Assembly (NCBI GenBank): GCA_964390465.1 | Contig: CAYMIJ010000001.1 | Location: 62,001 to 126,000, forward strand | DNA length: 64,000 bases | DNA from: JADZAI01 sp964390465 | GTDB lineage: Bacteria; Pseudomonadota; Alphaproteobacteria; Micropepsales; Micropepsaceae | Direction: 5' to 3' | Shown: positions 49,669 through 59,063 of the stretch, piece by piece | Numbering within the stretch: position 1 is the first letter of the stretch | Layout of the letters: each line of letters opens with the position of its first letter | The notes under the pieces: generated by a model | Database searches by the model: none | Told to the model about the DNA's origin: nothing | The model's input: the letters and a program-made list of their open reading frames with translations, nothing else | Program-made: the position numbers and the translations under genes

Positions 49669-50447
49669 TGCTGAAACGCCTTGCATGCGGCGCTCTGATG
49701 CTGACCCTCGCCGCCTGCGCTTCTGGTGGCGGTGTAAAACTCGAAGCGCCCATGCCGGGTGATCCGCCGGTACTGCGGGTTTCGGGCGCTGGCGAGGGCG
49801 CACATCCCGCCGTGCTGATCGTGCCGGGCTGCGAAGCGCCGCTGCTCTCGTCGCGTGCCGCATTCTACACACGCCTTGCGGAAAAGCTGAACAAGGATGG
49901 GTTTACAACAGCGATCCTCGCCTATCCCGGTTCAGGTCTTGGCTCGCCCGTCTGTCAGCAGGTGACCGACCCCAAAGCGATGGCCATGATGATCGCGGGC
50001 GCGCTGGCACAACTTCGCGCAGATCAACGTGTCGATCCCCGCCGCCTGCATCTCGCCGGATGGGCATGGGGTGGGCGCGGGGTTCTTGAAGTGATCATGC
50101 AGCCCCAGCGCAGTGACGGTCTGGTTTCAGCCGCCACATTTTACCCACCCTGCCCCGCGCCGGTGCCGTGGAAAAGCGAAGTCACGTCACAGGTGTTTAC
50201 CGGTGAACGAGACACGGTTTCCGCTCATGCTGTCTGCAAAGCCTGGGCAGAAAAATCAGATGGTCCGGGGCCTGTGGTGATCACCCGCTATGTGGGGGTT
50301 GGACACGGCTTCGACATCGACGAAGCGGGCAGCGATACGTTTGCAGCCTGGCAAACCGGCACGCCGCTCACCTTCGACCGCAGCACCGCCTGGCAGGCCT
50401 ATATCGACCTTGTCGCGTTTCTGCGCCTGCCGATCAGCGCGCCGTAA
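49668..50447 (+). CDS. Lipoprotein of the dienelactone hydrolase fold
   Basis: A 259-residue lipoprotein with a signal and lipobox (MLKRLACGALMLTLAACASGG). The rest is an alpha/beta hydrolase fold similar to the dienelactone hydrolase family: VLIVPGCEAPLLSSRAAFY, FTTAILAYPGSGLGS and HLAGWAWGGRGVLEVI. In that family the nucleophile sits in G-x-C-x-G-G; here it reads GWAWGG with alanine, so catalysis may be lost or different. The acid and histidine candidates, FTGERDTVSAHAVC and VGVGHGFDIDE, are present. Start ATG at 49668 overlaps the preceding stop (TGATG). Confidence 0.8.
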   Translation: MLKRLACGALMLTLAACASGGGVKLEAPMPGDPPVLRVSGAGEGAHPAVLIVPGCEAPLLSSRAAFYTRLAEKLNKDGFTTAILAYPGSGLGSPVCQQVTDPKAMAMMIAGALAQLRADQRVDPRRLHLAGWAWGGRGVLEVIMQPQRSDGLVSAATFYPPCPAPVPWKSEVTSQVFTGERDTVSAHAVCKAWAEKSDGPGPVVITRYVGVGHGFDIDEAGSDTFAAWQTGTPLTFDRSTAWQAYIDLVAFLRLPISAP

Positions 50448-52013
50448 TCACGGGACTGCCGCTTCAATCAGGAACGGTCCGCGCTGCTTCATGGCGTGTG
50501 CGAAGGCACGTTCGAATTCTTCAGCCGTCTCGCAGTGTACGGCCTCAACACCCATCCCACGCGCCAGATCAACGAACCCGATATCGGGTCGAGAGAGATC
50601 GAACATCGCCATGGTCGCCGGACCGGGATTCTGAGCGCCCGTGCGCATCATCTCAATCTTGAGGATCGCATAGGAACGGTTGGCAAAGATCACCGTGGTC
50701 ACGTCGAGATTCTCGCGCGCCATCGTCCACAGCGCCTGAATGGTGTACATAGCGCCGCCATCCCCTTGAAGGCAAAGCACCTTGCGATCTGGCGCGGCTG
50801 TCGCGGCACCCACGGCCACCGGGAGACCCTGACCGATTGAACCACCGGTGAGCTGCAGCCAATCATGGGGTGCAGCACCCGCCGTATGGATGAATGTGCC
50901 CGCGCCGTTTGTGGCTCCCTCATCCGAAACGATGCAGCCTTCGGGCAGATAGCGCGCCATGATCACACCCGCCTTCATTGAATCCAGCGCTCCGGCCTGT
51001 GCCGGCAGCTTGGTGGCGGGCACTCGGTTCGGGTTTGCATCCTTGATGCCCACCTGTTCGGCCAACGCCCGCAGCGCCCCCACAGCGTCCTGATCGGGCC
51101 GGGCCAGCGTGACGACTGTTGCACCGTCAGGCGTCAGTGCGCCACGCCGCCCTGGATAGGCGAAGAATGCAACTGGAGCCTTGGTCGACACAAGCACAAG
51201 GTGCGTGACACCCTTCAATTCATCCTCGACCATCTCGGCAAAGTAAGGCAGGCGACGGATGAATGGCGTGCCCGCCCCGCGCGCCATAACAGCAACGAAC
51301 GTGTCACAATAAACGCGCGCCCCTGTTGCAGCACCAATCGCCGCCGCCAGTTCCAGGCCTTCGCCGGTCAGCACAGGATCGCTGAGCAGCAATGCAGCGC
51401 GATCACCGTAGCGTAGAGCCTCCCGCGCTGCGCGGACGGCGTCATCGCTCACGCTTTCAAAGGCAGAGGGCGTTACTGGCTGCGCAGGACCGGATTTTGA
51501 ATCTATCCAAGCGGTATCGGCGGGGAGAATCAGCGTCGCCACACCGCCGGGCGCAGACTGTGATGCAGCGACAGCTTCAGCCGTGGCCTGTCCCACTTCA
51601 TCCGCTGTATCGGCTGACATGATCCATTGCGAAACTGGCGCAGCAAAACCTCGGATGTCAGAAGCCAGAGGCGCATCCAGATCGCGATGCGGCACGGCGT
51701 GATCGCCCACGATGTTCACGATGGGCGAACGGGCGCGCTTTGCGTTGTGTAGGTTGGCAAGACCATTGGCCAGACCCGGCCCCAGATGCAGCAGAGTGCA
51801 AGCAGGCTTGCGCGCGATGCGGGCATAGCCATCCGCCGCCCCAGTTGCCACGCCCTCAAACAGACACAGCGACGCCTTCAGTTTTTCGGCACGGCCGATC
51901 GCTGCAACGGCATGCATTTCTGAAGTGCCGGGATTGGTGAAACACTGTTCGACGCCACAGTTTTCAAGCGTCTTCACCAGTGCTTCGGCACCCGTCATTT
52001 GAATGTCAGTCAT
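50448..52013 (-). CDS. Thiamine-diphosphate-dependent enzyme, acetolactate synthase-like
   Basis: A 521-residue ThDP enzyme of the acetolactate synthase/pyruvate decarboxylase superfamily. The catalytic glutamate is in CLFEGVATGAADGYAR, the pyrimidine-binding domain begins GAEALVKTLENCGVEQCF, and the ThDP-binding motif is GDGGAMYTIQALWTM followed by ANRSYAI. The length is shorter than IlvB (about 570-590) and no ilvN small subunit is near, so branched-chain synthesis is not supported. It could be a benzoylformate/indolepyruvate-type decarboxylase or other 2-oxoacid enzyme. Its 3' end abuts that of the preceding lipoprotein gene. Confidence 0.85.
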   Translation of the reverse strand: MTDIQMTGAEALVKTLENCGVEQCFTNPGTSEMHAVAAIGRAEKLKASLCLFEGVATGAADGYARIARKPACTLLHLGPGLANGLANLHNAKRARSPIVNIVGDHAVPHRDLDAPLASDIRGFAAPVSQWIMSADTADEVGQATAEAVAASQSAPGGVATLILPADTAWIDSKSGPAQPVTPSAFESVSDDAVRAAREALRYGDRAALLLSDPVLTGEGLELAAAIGAATGARVYCDTFVAVMARGAGTPFIRRLPYFAEMVEDELKGVTHLVLVSTKAPVAFFAYPGRRGALTPDGATVVTLARPDQDAVGALRALAEQVGIKDANPNRVPATKLPAQAGALDSMKAGVIMARYLPEGCIVSDEGATNGAGTFIHTAGAAPHDWLQLTGGSIGQGLPVAVGAATAAPDRKVLCLQGDGGAMYTIQALWTMARENLDVTTVIFANRSYAILKIEMMRTGAQNPGPATMAMFDLSRPDIGFVDLARGMGVEAVHCETAEEFERAFAHAMKQRGPFLIEAAVP

Positions 52014-52024
52014 GAACCCTGCTT

Positions 52025-52726
52025 TCAGAACAGTATGTGACCGCTGAACAGATTGAATAATACGATAATCCCGAACAGACCAATGAGAATACCTGTAATC
52101 CTGTTGATCACCACGATTGATTTATCGCCGATCTGCTTATGCGCGAATGCGGTGATACCGACAATCACGGCCCACCAGAACAAAGACCCGGCCACGACCG
52201 CGCCGACAAATATCGCGGGGCCAAGATAGGCTGGCTGTGTAACAGTCATTAGATTGGCAACCGAAGCCGTGCCCGCAGCAAAGAAAAACAGTGTCGCAGG
52301 GTTGATGATGGTCAGCCCGAAAGTCGAGAAGGCTGAGGTCAGGAACCCCGCAGAACTTTCCTCGATCTTGGTCTCCAGCTTTTCACCCTTTGCCTCGATC
52401 TTGCGGATCTGCGGCGTGGTCAACAGCGCATAGATCGCATAGCTGACCAGAATCAGCCCCCCGGTCAGTTCAAGCACGAAGCGGTTATTGGTCAGGAAGG
52501 TCGACAGGCTGGTGAAGCCAAAAGCCACCAGCATGGCGAAGAAGCCATCGCCCAGCGCCGCGCCCGTACCCGACAGAAATCCATTCAGAGGGCCGAACTG
52601 AAGTGTCCGGCGGATGCATATGATATTGACCGCCCCGATCGGGGCCGCCGAGATGAAGCCGAAGCCAAACCCTGCGGCGGCCAGCCACATCCAGCTTAGA
52701 AATGTTTCCGACACCAATCCAAGCAT
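52025..52726 (-). CDS. LysE-family amino acid exporter
   Basis: A 233-residue membrane protein with six helices in the LysE/RhtB pattern: FISAAPIGAVNIICIRRTLQFGPLNGFLSGTGAALGDGFFAMLVAFG is the first-helix signature, followed by a charged loop of about 15 residues (IRKIEAKGEKLETKIEESS) and INPATLFFFAAGTASV. The transport substrate is unknown, probably amino acids or related metabolites. It lies 11 bases upstream of the ThDP enzyme on the same strand, so the two may be expressed together. Confidence 0.9.
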   Translation of the reverse strand: MLGLVSETFLSWMWLAAAGFGFGFISAAPIGAVNIICIRRTLQFGPLNGFLSGTGAALGDGFFAMLVAFGFTSLSTFLTNNRFVLELTGGLILVSYAIYALLTTPQIRKIEAKGEKLETKIEESSAGFLTSAFSTFGLTIINPATLFFFAAGTASVANLMTVTQPAYLGPAIFVGAVVAGSLFWWAVIVGITAFAHKQIGDKSIVVINRITGILIGLFGIIVLFNLFSGHILF

Positions 52727-52843
52727 TACAGACGGCTTTTCCTTCTGGTGGCTCTCATCTTGATATGCGGTCCAACCCGTAGTGCGATCTGGTCATTTTG
52801 CCAATGTCCATTTGCTGCGTCCGCTTGTCGCAGCAAACACCCA

Positions 52844-53836
52844 TCAACCATGGACGTCCACGACAATTCGTCCTCGAACCTTCCCGGCAAGAATATCCGG
52901 GCCAAGCCCGGCAGCTTCCATCAGAGGTACGGCGCGGGTCATGGCAGCGAGTTTCGCCTTGTCGAGGTCAGCTGCCAGCCGTGCCCACGCTCTTTCGCGG
53001 CGCGCTTTCGGTGCCATGACGCTGTCAATGCCCGCCAACGTCACCCCGCGCAGGATAAAGGGCGCCACGGATGACGGCAGGTCCATGCCCGCCGCCAACC
53101 CGCAAGCCGCAACGCAGCCACCGTATTTCGTCATCGAAAGCACATTGGCGAGCGTCTTCGAGCCAACGCTGTCCACAGCACCGGCCCAGCGCTCCTTGTT
53201 CAGCGGACGCGGATCGCCGGAAAGGTCCGCGCGGGTGATAATCTCAGAAACGCCCAGACTTTTCAGATAGTCCGCTTCTTCAGGCCGCCCGGTTGAGGCA
53301 ATGACCGAAAATCCCAGTTTCGCCAGTAGAGCCACTGCCACTGAGCCGACACCACCCGCAGCACCCGTCACCAGAACCGGGCCGCTGGTGGGCGTCAGCC
53401 CATGATCTTCCAGCGCCATCACAGCAAGCATCGCCGTGTAACCCGCTGTACCGATGGCCATCGTTTCTGCAGGCGTGAAGGCGGCAGGCATCTTGACCAG
53501 CCAGTCGCCCTTCACGCGGGCGCGTGCGGCAAAGCCACCCAGATGCGTCTCTCCTACGCCCCATCCGTTCAGGATGACCTTATCGCCCGCAGCAAAGCCT
53601 GCGTGGGTCGAGTGGCGCACCGTGCCCGCGAAGTCGATGCCGGGGATCATCGGCCAGCGCCGCACCACCGGAGCTGCGCCGGTCAGCGCCAAGCCATCCT
53701 TGTAGTTCACTGTGGAGTGACTGACATCGACGGTGACATCGCCCTCCATCAGATTCGCATCCGTCAGTTCAGCCAAGCGGCCCGTTTGACCGCCATCGCT
53801 TTTTTCCAGAAGGAGTGCGCGAAAAATGTCTGACAT
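52844..53836 (-). CDS. acuI: Acryloyl-CoA reductase-like medium-chain oxidoreductase (YhdH/AcuI)
   Basis: A 330-residue medium-chain oxidoreductase of the YhdH/AcuI group, which reduces acryloyl-CoA to propionyl-CoA with NADPH. Marks are STVNYKDGLALTG, VVRRWPMIPGIDFAGTVRHS, the DKVILNGWGVGETHLGGFA stretch and the nucleotide-binding VTGAAGGVGSVAVALLAKLGF. No zinc-binding cysteines are seen, as expected for the group. The reaction is assigned by family only. The gap of 58 bases to pyrC and the gap to lysE hold nothing I can name. Confidence 0.9.
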   Translation of the reverse strand: MSDIFRALLLEKSDGGQTGRLAELTDANLMEGDVTVDVSHSTVNYKDGLALTGAAPVVRRWPMIPGIDFAGTVRHSTHAGFAAGDKVILNGWGVGETHLGGFAARARVKGDWLVKMPAAFTPAETMAIGTAGYTAMLAVMALEDHGLTPTSGPVLVTGAAGGVGSVAVALLAKLGFSVIASTGRPEEADYLKSLGVSEIITRADLSGDPRPLNKERWAGAVDSVGSKTLANVLSMTKYGGCVAACGLAAGMDLPSSVAPFILRGVTLAGIDSVMAPKARRERAWARLAADLDKAKLAAMTRAVPLMEAAGLGPDILAGKVRGRIVVDVHG

Positions 53837-53894
53837 GGCTTTGAAAGTCCTTGGGATTTTTTAATCAGATTGCGGTGGTAAACACTGTTTCAGA

Positions 53895-55220
53895 TCAAGG
53901 CGCTTCATGGAAGCGGGCAGGCTCACCGCACGGGGGGCTGACCTCTCCGTCGCGCATGGCGACGTGTCCACGAACGATGGTCATGATCGACCAGCCTTTG
54001 GCGGTCACACCGTCAAACTGGGTCCAGCCACAGCGCGAGGCCATGTCGGCATGACGGATAACCCGTTCTGCCTTCAAATCCACCAGCGTGAAGTCTGCGT
54101 CATAGCCTTCCGCGATGCGTCCCTTCCCCGCGACGCCATAGATGCGCGCCGGTCCCGCTGAGGTGAGGTCCGCCATGCGTTGCAGTGACAACCGCCCTTC
54201 GGCGACATGGGTCAGTAATACCGGCACCAGCGTCTGTACGCCCGGCATGCCCGATGGCGTTGCGGGATAGATACCGTCCTTCTCAGCGCGTGTGTGCGGG
54301 GCATGGTCAGACCCCACAGCATCGACCAGACCGCCAGCGACCGCCTGCCATAGCGCCTTTTGATGCGTCGCATCGCGCACGGGGGGGTTCATCTGGGCAT
54401 AGGCTCCCAGTCTTTCGTAACAATCCGGCGCGGTCATGGTCAGATGATTGACCGTCACCTCAACCGTCGCGATGTCACGATGCGATGCATAGATCGCCAT
54501 CTCATCCGCCGTTGTGGCATGCAGAACATGCACCTGACGCCGCGCCGCACGCGCCAGCCGCATCAGCCGCTCACCGGCCAGCCGCGCGCAATCTGCATCA
54601 CGCCAGATGGGGTGCGTTTCAGGTCGCCCGCTGATCGCCAGCGCCTTGCGTTGCTGAAGACGGTCTTCGTCCTCGGCATGGAACGAAATACGCCGCCGGC
54701 CGCTCCTGAGCGCCCGCATGAGACCTTCCTCATCCGCCAGCAGAAGCGATCCGGTCGAGGCTCCCATGAAAATCTTGACGCCTGCACAGCCCGGCAGACG
54801 CTCAAGCTCACCCAGCATCCCGGCATTTTCGGACGACCCGCCAATATAGAAGGCATAGTCACAGGCCATGCGGCCCTTGGCGCGCGCCAGCTTGTCGAGC
54901 AGGCGGTCTGCCGTCACGGTGGGCGGATCGCTGTTGGGCATTTCGAACACAGTTGTCACCCCGCCCAGAACGGCGGCGCGTGAGCCTGTTTCAAAATCTT
55001 CCTTATGGGTGAGGCCTGGTTCACGGAAATGCACATGCGCGTCAATGACGCCGGGCAGAACATGCAGCCCGCGTGCATCAACGAATGTGCCCGCCTGCTC
55101 AGCTGTGATGGCCCCAAGCGCTGCGATGCGACCGCCCTGCACCCCGACATCACAGGCGACGATACCGCCGGGCGTTACCACCTGGCCGTTACGGATCACG
55201 AGATCAAATATCTGGGGCAT
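53895..55220 (-). CDS. pyrC: Dihydroorotase
   Basis: Dihydroorotase closes carbamoyl-aspartate to dihydroorotate in pyrimidine synthesis. The 441-residue class I enzyme has the metal motif GVIDAHVHFREPGLTHKED, EMPNSDPPTVT, the carbamylated-lysine region GVKIFMGASTG, HVLHATTADEM and the late metal aspartate in AVGSDHAPHTRAEKDG. It also resembles allantoinases and other cyclic amidohydrolases, but the HFREPG pattern and its gene length favour dihydroorotase. It is divergent from ygfZ with 57 bases between. Confidence 0.92.
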   Translation of the reverse strand: MPQIFDLVIRNGQVVTPGGIVACDVGVQGGRIAALGAITAEQAGTFVDARGLHVLPGVIDAHVHFREPGLTHKEDFETGSRAAVLGGVTTVFEMPNSDPPTVTADRLLDKLARAKGRMACDYAFYIGGSSENAGMLGELERLPGCAGVKIFMGASTGSLLLADEEGLMRALRSGRRRISFHAEDEDRLQQRKALAISGRPETHPIWRDADCARLAGERLMRLARAARRQVHVLHATTADEMAIYASHRDIATVEVTVNHLTMTAPDCYERLGAYAQMNPPVRDATHQKALWQAVAGGLVDAVGSDHAPHTRAEKDGIYPATPSGMPGVQTLVPVLLTHVAEGRLSLQRMADLTSAGPARIYGVAGKGRIAEGYDADFTLVDLKAERVIRHADMASRCGWTQFDGVTAKGWSIMTIVRGHVAMRDGEVSPPCGEPARFHEAP

Positions 55221-55277
55221 GATGTCTTATAGACAAGCACTCTTGCCCATCAAGACGCAGTGCCCCATGTGAGTGCC

Positions 55278-56039
55278 ATGCCAACCGTCCGCCTTGATGA
55301 CCGCCAAGTGCTTGCCGTTTCCGGCAAGGATGCGCCTGGATTCCTGCAGGGGCTGGTCAGCAGTGATGTGCGGCACCTGACACCTGAAGCCCCGCTATAT
55401 GCCGCGCTCCTCACACCGCAGGGCAAGATTGCCTTCGACTTCCTCATGTTCAGCACAGGCGAAAACGGCTTCTTTCTGGATGTGACAGCCAGCAAGGCCA
55501 CTGACCTTCTGGCACAGTTGAAGAAATACAGGCTGCGCGCGGCGGTTGATCTGGCCGAACGTCCTGACCTTGCCGTGTTCGCCGCATGGGGTAGCGAGGC
55601 GACGGGCCACCCCACCGATCCGCGTCACCCCCAACTTGGCGCGCGTTGGATCGGGACCGGCGATGCCCCGTCAGATGCCGCCGCCTATACGCGCCATCGC
55701 ATTGCGCTGACTGTGCCGGACAGCGCCGATATCGAAGGCCAGTTCCCCCTGGACGTGAACTTCGAGGAACTGAAGGGTGTCGATTTCAAAAAGGGATGCT
55801 TTGTCGGTCAGGAAGTAACCGCGCGCATGAAGCACAAAGGGCAGACCCGAAAGCGGCTGGTACGTGTGCGCGCCGCCCCCCTTCCCGCCTTCGGATCAGA
55901 GATCACCGACGCCACAGCCTTGACCATCGGCGAGATGCGTTCTGGTATTGATGGCGAAGGCCTCGCCATCATGCGCCTTGACCGGCTGGAAACGGCCAGC
56001 CTGCCCCTGATGGCCGCAGGCGTAACCGTAACGACCTGA
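55278..56039 (+). CDS. ygfZ: YgfZ/GcvT folate-binding protein
   Basis: A 253-residue protein of the folate-binding YgfZ family, which supports repair or assembly of certain iron-sulfur enzymes. The diagnostic motif is DFKKGCFVGQEVTARMKHKG (K-G-C-x-x-G-Q-E), preceded by LDVNFEELKGVDF. The start region VLAVSGKDAPGFLQGLVSSDV is typical. I use the ATG at 55278; the frame is open six codons earlier with a GTG. It is convergent with the GST gene, 3 bases apart. Confidence 0.92.
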   Translation: MPTVRLDDRQVLAVSGKDAPGFLQGLVSSDVRHLTPEAPLYAALLTPQGKIAFDFLMFSTGENGFFLDVTASKATDLLAQLKKYRLRAAVDLAERPDLAVFAAWGSEATGHPTDPRHPQLGARWIGTGDAPSDAAAYTRHRIALTVPDSADIEGQFPLDVNFEELKGVDFKKGCFVGQEVTARMKHKGQTRKRLVRVRAAPLPAFGSEITDATALTIGEMRSGIDGEGLAIMRLDRLETASLPLMAAGVTVTT

Positions 56040-56042
56040 CGC

Positions 56043-56687
56043 CTATCCAGCCTTGCGGCTTTCCTTGGGCAACAACGTATCAGGCCCATCATAACCGGGC
56101 AGTGCTTCGATCCGCTTGATCCATGCTGCAAGGTTCGGCAGCGCCTCAAGCGAAAAACCAGCCTGACCAGCATAGACAGCCACACCGAACAGGTCGATGT
56201 CGGCGAAGGTCGGTGCGGAACCACCGCATATCCAGTCTTTCCCTGCCAGATAGCCGTCCAAAGCCTTCAATGCCCCTTCGCCCTCGGCCCGATAGTGTTC
56301 GACCACATCGGCTGGCGCCTTGCGAAACCCTGCCCGGTAGGCGCGAGTGCGATAGATGCCGCGTGAAAGATTATCCCAGCCCCAGATGATCCACTCACGG
56401 GCCTGACGACGCTCATCGTCGCCTGAGCCATTGAACTTACCCAACGTGGTAGCCAGGTCTTCGAGGATGACGGAAGACTGGGCCAGATGTGCGCCCGTGC
56501 TGCGGTCAATCAGAGTCGGCACAACGCCAAAGCGGTTGAGCCCCATATAGTCGGGCTGCTTGTGCGCGCCCGACCTCAGATCGACATGCACATAATCATA
56601 AGGCGTCCCAGCCAGCTTCAGCAGCAGCGCGACCTTGTAGGTCGGCCCGGATGGAAAGATGCCATGCAGTTCGTAGCGTGCGGTCAT
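56043..56687 (-). CDS. Glutathione S-transferase family protein
   Basis: A 214-residue glutathione S-transferase. The N-terminal thioredoxin-like domain shows LHGIFPSGPTYKVALLLKLAG and the glutathione site around RFGVVPTLIDRSTGAHLAQSSVILEDLA. The C-terminal helical domain has GSAPTFADIDLFGVAVYA, the family N-capping box region. The substrate is unknown. The gene is 8 bases after the SMP-30 gene, which points the same way, so they are probably one transcript. Confidence 0.92.
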   Translation of the reverse strand: MTARYELHGIFPSGPTYKVALLLKLAGTPYDYVHVDLRSGAHKQPDYMGLNRFGVVPTLIDRSTGAHLAQSSVILEDLATTLGKFNGSGDDERRQAREWIIWGWDNLSRGIYRTRAYRAGFRKAPADVVEHYRAEGEGALKALDGYLAGKDWICGGSAPTFADIDLFGVAVYAGQAGFSLEALPNLAAWIKRIEALPGYDGPDTLLPKESRKAG

Positions 56688-56694
56688 ATGCGAC

Positions 56695-57615
56695 TCACGC
56701 GTTGAAGTTCAGGCGCAGGCCCGGCTTCTTCCACGGCATTGAGATCAACTTGCCGCTGCCCGAAAGCGTGATCCACGCCGTCTTCATCCCCTTGCCGCCA
56801 AACGCGATATTGGTCACCAGCGGGTCGCCGAACTTGGCCAGCGAGGTGAAGCTCATCTTACCCTTCGGCGAGAAGGTTGAGATGCCCGGGTTCAGGATGG
56901 TGGCGACGCACACACTGCCATCGGCCTGCATGGCGAGGCTGTCGAAAAAGGCGTGCCCCGGCTGTGCGCCGAGGAACTGTCCGCCGGGCACCAGCCCCGC
57001 AACCTTCTTCAGCTGACCCGGCTTGTTGATTGCTGCGCCGAACACCCGGCCCGACAGTGTTTCGGCATAATAGACGGTCTTTTCATCCGGCGAGAGCCCA
57101 ACCCCATTGGGCGCATTGATCTGATGCACCTGCATCGAGATGTGGCTGCCATCGGCCTTGGCATAATACAGCGCACCCCATTCACGGTGGTCGCGCGTGG
57201 ACTTGGCATGATCGGTGAACCAGAAGCCACCCTGCTTATCGAACACCAGATCGTTCGGGCCGCGCAGCGCCTGGCCATCACAATGCGTGTAGAGCACCTC
57301 AACCTTGCCGGTTGAAAGATCGACGCGCTCGATCCGCCCGCCGGAATAATCCTGCGGCTTGTGGCCGGGGATCAGCAGCTTCTGCACCTTGTGATATTCA
57401 AAACCGCCATTGTTGCAGATGTAGAGCGCGCCATCCGGCCCGATGGCCGCACCGTTCGGGCCGCCACCCGGTTTCGCGATCACCTGCTTCTTGCCATTGG
57501 GTCTCACGCGGGTGATCTGCCCGGCGGCAATTTCGACAAGTATGACCGAGCCGTCATCCATGACGACCGGGCCTTCAGGAAACTTCAATCCGGTGGCGAC
57601 TTCAGTGATGCTCAT
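56695..57615 (-). CDS. SMP-30/gluconolactonase family protein
   Basis: A 306-residue six-bladed beta-propeller of the SMP-30/gluconolaconase/LRE family, lactone hydrolases that use a divalent metal. The start GLKFPEGPVVMDDGSVILVE has the metal glutamate; GPNGAAIGPDGALYICNNGG and RGPNDLVFDKQGGFWFTDH carry the asparagine and aspartate, and APNGVGLSPDEKTVYYAETL carries the next ligand. I chose the ATG at 57615 with GAGGAAG ahead. The exact lactone is unknown. It ends 8 bases before the GST gene. Confidence 0.92.
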   Translation of the reverse strand: MSITEVATGLKFPEGPVVMDDGSVILVEIAAGQITRVRPNGKKQVIAKPGGGPNGAAIGPDGALYICNNGGFEYHKVQKLLIPGHKPQDYSGGRIERVDLSTGKVEVLYTHCDGQALRGPNDLVFDKQGGFWFTDHAKSTRDHREWGALYYAKADGSHISMQVHQINAPNGVGLSPDEKTVYYAETLSGRVFGAAINKPGQLKKVAGLVPGGQFLGAQPGHAFFDSLAMQADGSVCVATILNPGISTFSPKGKMSFTSLAKFGDPLVTNIAFGGKGMKTAWITLSGSGKLISMPWKKPGLRLNFNA

Positions 57616-57687
57616 GGCGCTTCCTCGTAATATGAAATCTCGATGCTGAGACGTTAGCGCGACTGGCGGCCCGCACAAGTCATTGCT

Positions 57688-58188
57688 TCATGAAATCCGT
57701 TCCAGAATGCGGAGCGCGAAACCCGGATTGGCATCACCCAGCGCAGGAAATACGCGTTCGAACGTGACGCGCCACGCGGTGCGATCAAAATGCGGCATAT
57801 AGGTATCGCCTGCCGGTTCCGCATCGACATCTGTCAGATAGAGCCGCCCGGCCACGGGAAGTGCAGCGGCGTAGATCGCCGTGCCTCCAATGGCGACGAC
57901 TTCTGGCACATCACCGGCTTTCAGCACGGCCTCATCAAAGCCACTCGCCAGAATGGCGCCGGGTGCATCATAACTGGCGTTTGATGTGACGACGATATTC
58001 GTGCGGTCGGGCAAGGGGCGTTTGGGCAGGCTTTCCCAGGTCTTGCGCCCCATGATGACCGATTTGCCCAGCGTGTTCTGACGGTACCAGCGCATGTCTT
58101 CCGGGATGCGCCACGGCAGCTTTCCGTCAGCACCGATCACGCCGTTGCGCGCCATCGCGACGATCAGCGAGATCAAAGGACGGCCCAT
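57688..58188 (-). CDS. folA: Dihydrofolate reductase
   Basis: DHFR reduces dihydrofolate to tetrahydrofolate with NADPH, restoring what thymidylate synthase consumes. The 166-residue product begins PLISLIVAMARNGVIGADGKLPW, with the folate-binding aspartate or glutamate in PWRIPEDMRWYR, the MGRKTWESLPKRPLPDRTNIVV block and the NADPH loop VVAIGGTAIYAAALP. The ATG at 58188 overlaps the thyA stop in TGATG, so translation is coupled. A GTG one codon upstream is also in frame. Confidence 0.96.
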   Translation of the reverse strand: MGRPLISLIVAMARNGVIGADGKLPWRIPEDMRWYRQNTLGKSVIMGRKTWESLPKRPLPDRTNIVVTSNASYDAPGAILASGFDEAVLKAGDVPEVVAIGGTAIYAAALPVAGRLYLTDVDAEPAGDTYMPHFDRTAWRVTFERVFPALGDANPGFALRILERIS

Positions 58189-58982
58189 CACACCGCCACA
58201 GGGGCGGCGATATGCGGGTGCGCCTCGTAATTCTGCAGCTTGAAGTCGTCATAGGCGAACGCGAACACATCTGTGACGTTCGGATTGACCAGCATCTTGG
58301 GCAACGGCTTTGGCGCGCGCGAAAGCTGCAGCGCCGCCTGTTCCAGATGATTGGAATAAAGATGCGCATCGCCCAGCGTGTGCACGAAATCGCCGGGACG
58401 CAGGCCCGTCACCTGCGCCAGCATCATGGTCAGCAGAGCATAGGAGGCGATATTGAACGGTACGCCCAGAAAGATGTCTGCCGAACGCTGATAAAGCTGG
58501 CACGAAAGCCGCCCCTCGGCGACATAGAACTGGAACAGACAGTGACAGGGCGGCAGGGCCATCCGGTCCACATCTGCCGGGTTCCAGGCCGTCACCATCA
58601 AGCGCCGCGAGTCCGGCGTCGTGCGGATCATCTGCACCAGCTTGGAGATCTGGTCGATGGTCGAGCCGTCGCGTGCTGGCCACGAACGCCATTGATGACC
58701 ATAGACCGGGCCCAGATCGCCACGCTCATCAGCCCATTCATCCCATATACCGACGCCGTTTTCCTTCAGATAGGCGATGTTGGTCTCGCCCTTCAAAAAC
58801 CACAGCAGCTCGTGGATGATCGACTTGAGATGCACCTTCTTGGTGGTGACCAGCGGAAACCCTTCGCTGAGGTCAAAGCGCATCTGGTGGCCGAATACCG
58901 ATAGCGTACCTGTGCCGGTGCGGTCGGTTTTCTTCACGCCGGTTTTCAGCACCAGTTCCATCAGATCAAGATATTGCCGCAT
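58188..58982 (-). CDS. thyA: Thymidylate synthase
   Basis: ThyA methylates dUMP to dTMP using methylene-tetrahydrofolate. The 264-residue product has the exact length of the E. coli enzyme. It shows DRTGTGTLSVFGHQMRFDL, GFPLVTTKKVHLKSIIHELLWFL, the arginine loop SRRLMVTAWNP and the catalytic cysteine in LPPCHCLFQFYVAEG, followed by QRSADIFLGVPFNIASYALL and DFVHTLGDAHLYSNHLEQ. The gene pair thyA-folA with overlapping stop and start is standard. The start may be the GTG one codon upstream. Confidence 0.97.
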   Translation of the reverse strand: MRQYLDLMELVLKTGVKKTDRTGTGTLSVFGHQMRFDLSEGFPLVTTKKVHLKSIIHELLWFLKGETNIAYLKENGVGIWDEWADERGDLGPVYGHQWRSWPARDGSTIDQISKLVQMIRTTPDSRRLMVTAWNPADVDRMALPPCHCLFQFYVAEGRLSCQLYQRSADIFLGVPFNIASYALLTMMLAQVTGLRPGDFVHTLGDAHLYSNHLEQAALQLSRAPKPLPKMLVNPNVTDVFAFAYDDFKLQNYEAHPHIAAPVAV

Positions 58983-59063
58983 CACCCGCCATCCACCGTC
59001 AGCCCTGCCATACTGCCCGATTCGCTGCCCCGCGTGAGGCAGCCTGCGCCAATTTCCTGTGGG

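Noticed and set aside
50448..52013. Calling the ThDP enzyme ilvB
   Set aside because: It is shorter than IlvB, and no small regulatory subunit gene is next to it, so only the superfamily is supported.
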